Assembly: GCA_965369945.1 (NCBI GenBank)
Contig: CBDUST010000194.1
Location: 1 to 8,749, forward strand
Direction: 5' to 3'
DNA from: JADFNO01 sp965369945
GTDB lineage: Bacteria; Planctomycetota; Phycisphaerae; Phycisphaerales; SM1A02
DNA length: 8,749 nt
Below the pieces are notes generated by a model. That model was not told the origin of the DNA. It did no database searches and worked only from the letters and a program-made list of their open reading frames with translations. The translations under genes and the position numbers were made by a program. Position 1 is the stretch's first letter. The number at the start of each line of letters is the position of its first letter. Below are positions 6,186-8,749 of this stretch, piece after piece.

Positions 6186-7676
6186 TCAGTCGAAGGCCGC
6201 GCTTATCGATGGAAACACGTTGTCCGATAACAGCACCAGGTTCGTTCGCAGGTTGAAGACCGCTTGCGATGACTGCCGCTGGGCATAGAACAACTGGAAG
6301 TGATAGGTCTCGCCATCCACAAGGTTCAGTCGGTCAAGATTGATATGTTGGGTCGTGTTGACCCCGACGCCGCCGAGATCCAGCACCATCGCGCCGTCGA
6401 TGAACAGCCACATGTCGTCCGTTCCATCGAATTCAACGAATTGGGTGGCGCATTGCTGATACACAAACTCTGCGTCGATCGCATAGGTGAAGTATTGGTT
6501 GTTGGCGTTGCCGTCATTGCCCAGAAGCGTGTCATCAATCGGATAGAAGGCGGAATCGAGGTACGAGTAGACACCTGCGCCGTCACGATTAAGGGTGATG
6601 CGGTGGGCGCCGGACATGTTGATTCCCGGCACGTCGCGGAACCACTCGTCGAATGAACCGGATGAAAGGACACCGCCGGTGCTGACCGGACCCGCAAGGC
6701 CCCCTTGGTCCGACAATCCGTTGCCACACGCATCGAAGGCGATATCTGCGCTGTCGAGGTGGAACTCGGCGTTGTTCGCGATGGTCAATGACTCGCCGGT
6801 GAAGGAGCCGAAGAATTCCGAACCATTGAGCAACTGAAGCGAGGCGTCAGGCGAGATGATATTCCCGCTCATGGCGGCGCCATCCTGTATGACGATGTCG
6901 GTCGTTCCCAGGTTAAAGACGTTGAAAGCGGCCGGATCGCCGTTCACGTTGATCTGTGCTTGATCCTGCAGGATCATTACGTCCTTGATATACAGACTCA
7001 ACGTGGCGCCGGGCGCGATATCAAACACTGTCCCTTGGTCTTCAATCCTGAATTCCTGTTCGCACAGGATTGTGATGTCACCCGCAATCTGGATGCTGTG
7101 CTTGTTGCCAACGATGAACCTGTTGCAGTGGATATCGGCACTGATGGTTGTGCTTGAGTTACCGGTATATGAAAGCTTATCAACAAGGGGGGGCAGTCCG
7201 ACCGGCTCGGTGACCACGGGCATCGCTGAACCCGGGATGAAACTGGGCGAACCGCCCACGTTCGCCCCACCGTACGGCCCAACGGAAGAATCGTAGCTGT
7301 CAACGATCGCCCCATTGAGAATCGTCGGCGAATTCACGAGATAGATCGGAGCGCCCGCCTGAAACATATGCGGTGCGATCTGCCGTCCGTCGGAATCTTT
7401 CCATTGCATATCAACCCGGAATCCGTTGCCCTGAAAGACCGGCGTGTTGCCGGCACCTAACGCCAAGCCGACGTTGCCAGCATAATGGCCAAAGCTTTCC
7501 GCGGGCACGACCTCAAAATCAGGATGGGTCGCCGAGAAATCCCGGACGATGCCACCAACCTCGACCGAGTCGGGCGGGGCCTGTCCCGAGGCAGTAACTG
7601 GGACAAGTCCCAATACAAGAACGGACGCAATAAGGCTATCACGGCCGATGTAGGCGAATCGCATGTCTGTCGTCAT
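6186..7676 (-). CDS. Secreted fibro-slime protein B with inserted beta-solenoid-like domain
   Basis: 496 residues from the ATG at 7674-7676, supported by GAGGG (7684-7688) seven bases upstream. The frame stays open up to 7841, but that extra stretch (PHSAHTTKDEG...) looks like translated spacer. Signal peptide: residues 1 to about 33, hydrophobic core 15-28, likely cut near VTASGQA. Fibro-slime N half 38-105 ('GGIVRDFSATHPDF', 'SFGHYAGNVGLALG'); insertion about 106-335, with 'DSYDSSVGPYGGANVGG', irregular beta-repeat sequence, 'GNIISPDASLQLLNGSEFFG' and 'AEFHLDS'; C half about 336-480 ('SFDEWFRDVPGINMSG', 'AFYPIDDTLLGNDG', acidic core G-T-D-D-M-W-L-F-I-D...D-L-G-G at 418-436, AQRQ at 465-468). 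It ends FPSISAAFD. Cysteines 184, 205, 317 and 409 are shared with protein A. The closest neighbour in architecture is A; C lacks the insertion. Predicted extracellular; function beyond adhesion or matrix role unknown. Confidence 0.86.
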   Translation of the reverse strand: MTTDMRFAYIGRDSLIASVLVLGLVPVTASGQAPPDSVEVGGIVRDFSATHPDFEVVPAESFGHYAGNVGLALGAGNTPVFQGNGFRVDMQWKDSDGRQIAPHMFQAGAPIYLVNSPTILNGAIVDSYDSSVGPYGGANVGGSPSFIPGSAMPVVTEPVGLPPLVDKLSYTGNSSTTISADIHCNRFIVGNKHSIQIAGDITILCEQEFRIEDQGTVFDIAPGATLSLYIKDVMILQDQAQINVNGDPAAFNVFNLGTTDIVIQDGAAMSGNIISPDASLQLLNGSEFFGSFTGESLTIANNAEFHLDSADIAFDACGNGLSDQGGLAGPVSTGGVLSSGSFDEWFRDVPGINMSGAHRITLNRDGAGVYSYLDSAFYPIDDTLLGNDGNANNQYFTYAIDAEFVYQQCATQFVEFDGTDDMWLFIDGAMVLDLGGVGVNTTQHINLDRLNLVDGETYHFQLFYAQRQSSQAVFNLRTNLVLLSDNVFPSISAAFD

Positions 7677-7683
7677 CTTTCTA

Positions 7684-7688
7684 CCCTC
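7684..7688 (-). promoter_or_regulatory. Shine-Dalgarno GAGGG of gene B
   Basis: GAGGG on the - strand, seven bases before the ATG at 7676. It decides the start: 165 bases of upstream open frame are left untranslated. Confidence 0.65.
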
Positions 7689-7934
7689 GTCTTTGGTTGT
7701 ATGAGCAGAGTGAGGAGCTGCCCCTCGGCCCTGCCCTTGCAGTCTTGCTGTCGCTAGATGAAGGCTACGATTCACCTGACCCGGTCCAAGTGCGTGCCGA
7801 CAGCTTCTTGCCTCCAGGGCCCGGGCCCAAGTCCTAGGCAACCCGGATAAGACCAGCGAGCATTGTCAAATGATGCGGGTTGTACCGGTCGTGTAGGTTA
7901 TCCGGCGCGAGATGAGCTGTTTGCGCCAACGAGA

Positions 7935-7970
7935 ACGGCCCGAGGCGTAAGCTCAGCCCGTCGCAGCAAG
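7935..7970 (-). repeat. GC-rich hairpin repeat after gene C (copy 2 of 2)
   Basis: Arms ACGGCCCGAG (7935-7944) and CTCAGCCCGT (7952-7961) pair with two mismatches. The - strand flank CTTGCTGCG before the stem matches the flank of the copy after gene B. It starts about 20 bp after the stop of gene C. Homology of the flank shows the two spacers derive from a common ancestor or carry the same element. Confidence 0.55.
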
Positions 7971-7988
7971 AGATGCCAGAGCTTCGGA

Positions 7989-8749
7989 TCAGTCAAAAGC
8001 GGCAGTGATTGAAGGAACGATCGTGCTGGTATCCAATAAGATGTTGGTCGAGAAGCGAAACTGTGACTTGGGTTGATGGCGCTCGGCCAGGAAGAAGTGC
8101 AAGCGGTAGGCCTTGCCGTGCTCTAGCCCGAGGCGATCCAGATCAACTGTTTGCTGCTGGTTACCGGCAATACCGCCCAGATCGACCACCAACTTGCCGT
8201 CGATAAACACCCACACGTCGTCGTCGCCCATAAAATCGAAGACCTGTCCAGCAGTGGCGTCGTAGACGAAGTCTGCGGCGATTTCATAGGTAAAGAAGTA
8301 GTTACGACTGTCGGTGCCATTGCCCAGCGAAGCATCATCGATTGGGAAGAAGTCACGGGTCAAGTACTCGTACATGCCGTCGGACTGGCGATTGACAGTG
8401 ATCCGATAGACGCTGGACATGTTCACTCCAGGCACGTCACGGAACCATTGCGCGAAGGTCTCAACGGAAGTGATGGCGCCATTATCGGTCGCGCCTTCGG
8501 ATCCTTCATCGTCGCCACGAGCGCTGTCAAATAGGGTGTAGCAAATTTTGTTGCTGTCGCTGTCGCGCCATTCCCGCTTCACCTTGTAGCCGCCGCCGGT
8601 AAATACGGGCTTTTGATCGTCATCGAGCTGGGTATCGATGTTACCCATGTAATGGCCGTAACCGTTTGACGGCGTAACCTCGAAATCGGGGTGGCTCGGA
8701 AGGAAGTCGCGGACGATTCCCGTCACGGTGATCGAATCCGGCGGCGTAT
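7989..8749 (-). CDS. Fibro-slime protein C, 5'-truncated by the window edge, no insertion
   Basis: 252 residues are visible; the N terminus and signal peptide lie beyond 8749. The frame starts at 8747 with TPPDSITVTGIVRDF, which aligns with APPDSVEVGGIVRDF of protein B, so the GTG at 8726 is not the real start. It shows the plain fibro-slime layout. The N half is residues 9-73 ('PSHPDFEVTPSNGYGHYMGN', 'REWRDSDSNKICYTLF'). A short acidic linker follows (about 74-90, ARGDDEGSEGATDNG). The C half starts with 'FAQWFRDVPGVNMSS', includes 'DFFPIDDASLGNG' and 'FFTYEIAADFVYD', and carries the canonical core G-D-D-D-V-W-V-F-I-D-G-K-L-V-V-D-L-G-G at 174-192 and AERH at 221-224. It ends VPSITAAFD. It has a single cysteine (C69), unlike the four of A and B. 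Closest of the three to the family consensus, thus probably nearest the ancestral form. Confidence 0.87.
   Translation of the reverse strand, partial: TPPDSITVTGIVRDFLPSHPDFEVTPSNGYGHYMGNIDTQLDDDQKPVFTGGGYKVKREWRDSDSNKICYTLFDSARGDDEGSEGATDNGAITSVETFAQWFRDVPGVNMSSVYRITVNRQSDGMYEYLTRDFFPIDDASLGNGTDSRNYFFTYEIAADFVYDATAGQVFDFMGDDDVWVFIDGKLVVDLGGIAGNQQQTVDLDRLGLEHGKAYRLHFFLAERHQPKSQFRFSTNILLDTSTIVPSITAAFD

Larger units (their letters stand above)
7677..7988. other. Spacer between fibro-slime genes C and B
   Basis: 312 bases with no supported gene. Contents: the second GC-rich hairpin repeat near the stop of gene C, a 12-bp palindrome GGGCCCGGGCCC (7817-7828), a TTGACA on the - strand (7864-7869) with no -10 at proper distance, and the gene B ribosome binding site. 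The part at 7677-7841 is open in frame with gene B but lacks codon character of the gene. Confidence 0.55.

Noticed and set aside
7677..7810. c-di-GMP riboswitch in the leader of gene B
   Set aside because: A GGCACGCAC string looked suggestive, but the conserved CAAACC and tetraloop-receptor parts are missing.
7677..7841. N-terminal extension of gene B to an upstream ATG
   Set aside because: It would put 55 non-hydrophobic residues before the signal peptide, and a good ribosome binding site favours the ATG at 7676.
7841..7869. Sigma-70 promoter with TTGACA upstream of gene B
   Set aside because: The only -10-like bases are 13 bp away; spacing does not fit.
8724..8726. GTG as the start of gene C
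   Set aside because: Homology with protein B continues upstream to the window edge, so this is an internal valine codon.

Overview
The window looks like chromosomal DNA of a GC-moderate, environmental Gram-negative-type bacterium. The best guess is Planctomycetota (Phycisphaerae-like): fibro-slime paralogues, a Tat-exported NAD-binding 'epimerase' and RAYT transposases occur together there. This is an inference from gene content only; no rRNA or other marker is present.

Layout. (1) 1-110: the last 35 codons of an aquaporin/MIP channel on +, overlapping tail-to-tail with a Nudix hydrolase on - (94-744). (2) 745-1527: a small mobile-element-like module, namely a REP-associated tyrosine transposase (RAYT, 891-1469, +) with three copies of one palindromic REP element around it (775-801, 848-873, 1475-1502). 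(3) 1528-2628, +: a Tat-signal NAD-dependent epimerase/dehydratase-fold protein. Its stop codon shares a CTAG with the stop of the convergent next gene. (4) 2625-4178, -: an ALDH7-family (antiquitin-type) aldehyde dehydrogenase. (5) 4351 to the window end, -: a tandem family of three secreted fibro-slime proteins, called here A (4351-5880), B (6186-7676) and C (7989 to beyond the right edge). They are separated by about 300-bp spacers, each holding a GC-rich hairpin.

How things relate. The enzymes (Nudix, Tat-SDR, ALDH7) show no shared pathway and probably sit side by side by chance. The fibro-slime array is the interesting part. C keeps the plain two-part fibro-slime fold. A and B carry about 230 extra residues, a probable beta-solenoid, inserted between the two halves. 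They also share four conserved cysteines absent from C and derived changes at the most conserved core motifs. All three end in a similar short tail, (S/T)I-x-A-A-F-D or a close variant, which is not PEP-CTERM. The array looks like duplication followed by domain gain and divergence of a surface or secreted adhesin-like protein.

Start sites were re-chosen for A and B: in both cases a Shine-Dalgarno sequence supports an internal ATG and a normal signal peptide. No tRNA, rRNA, CRISPR array or phage gene was seen.
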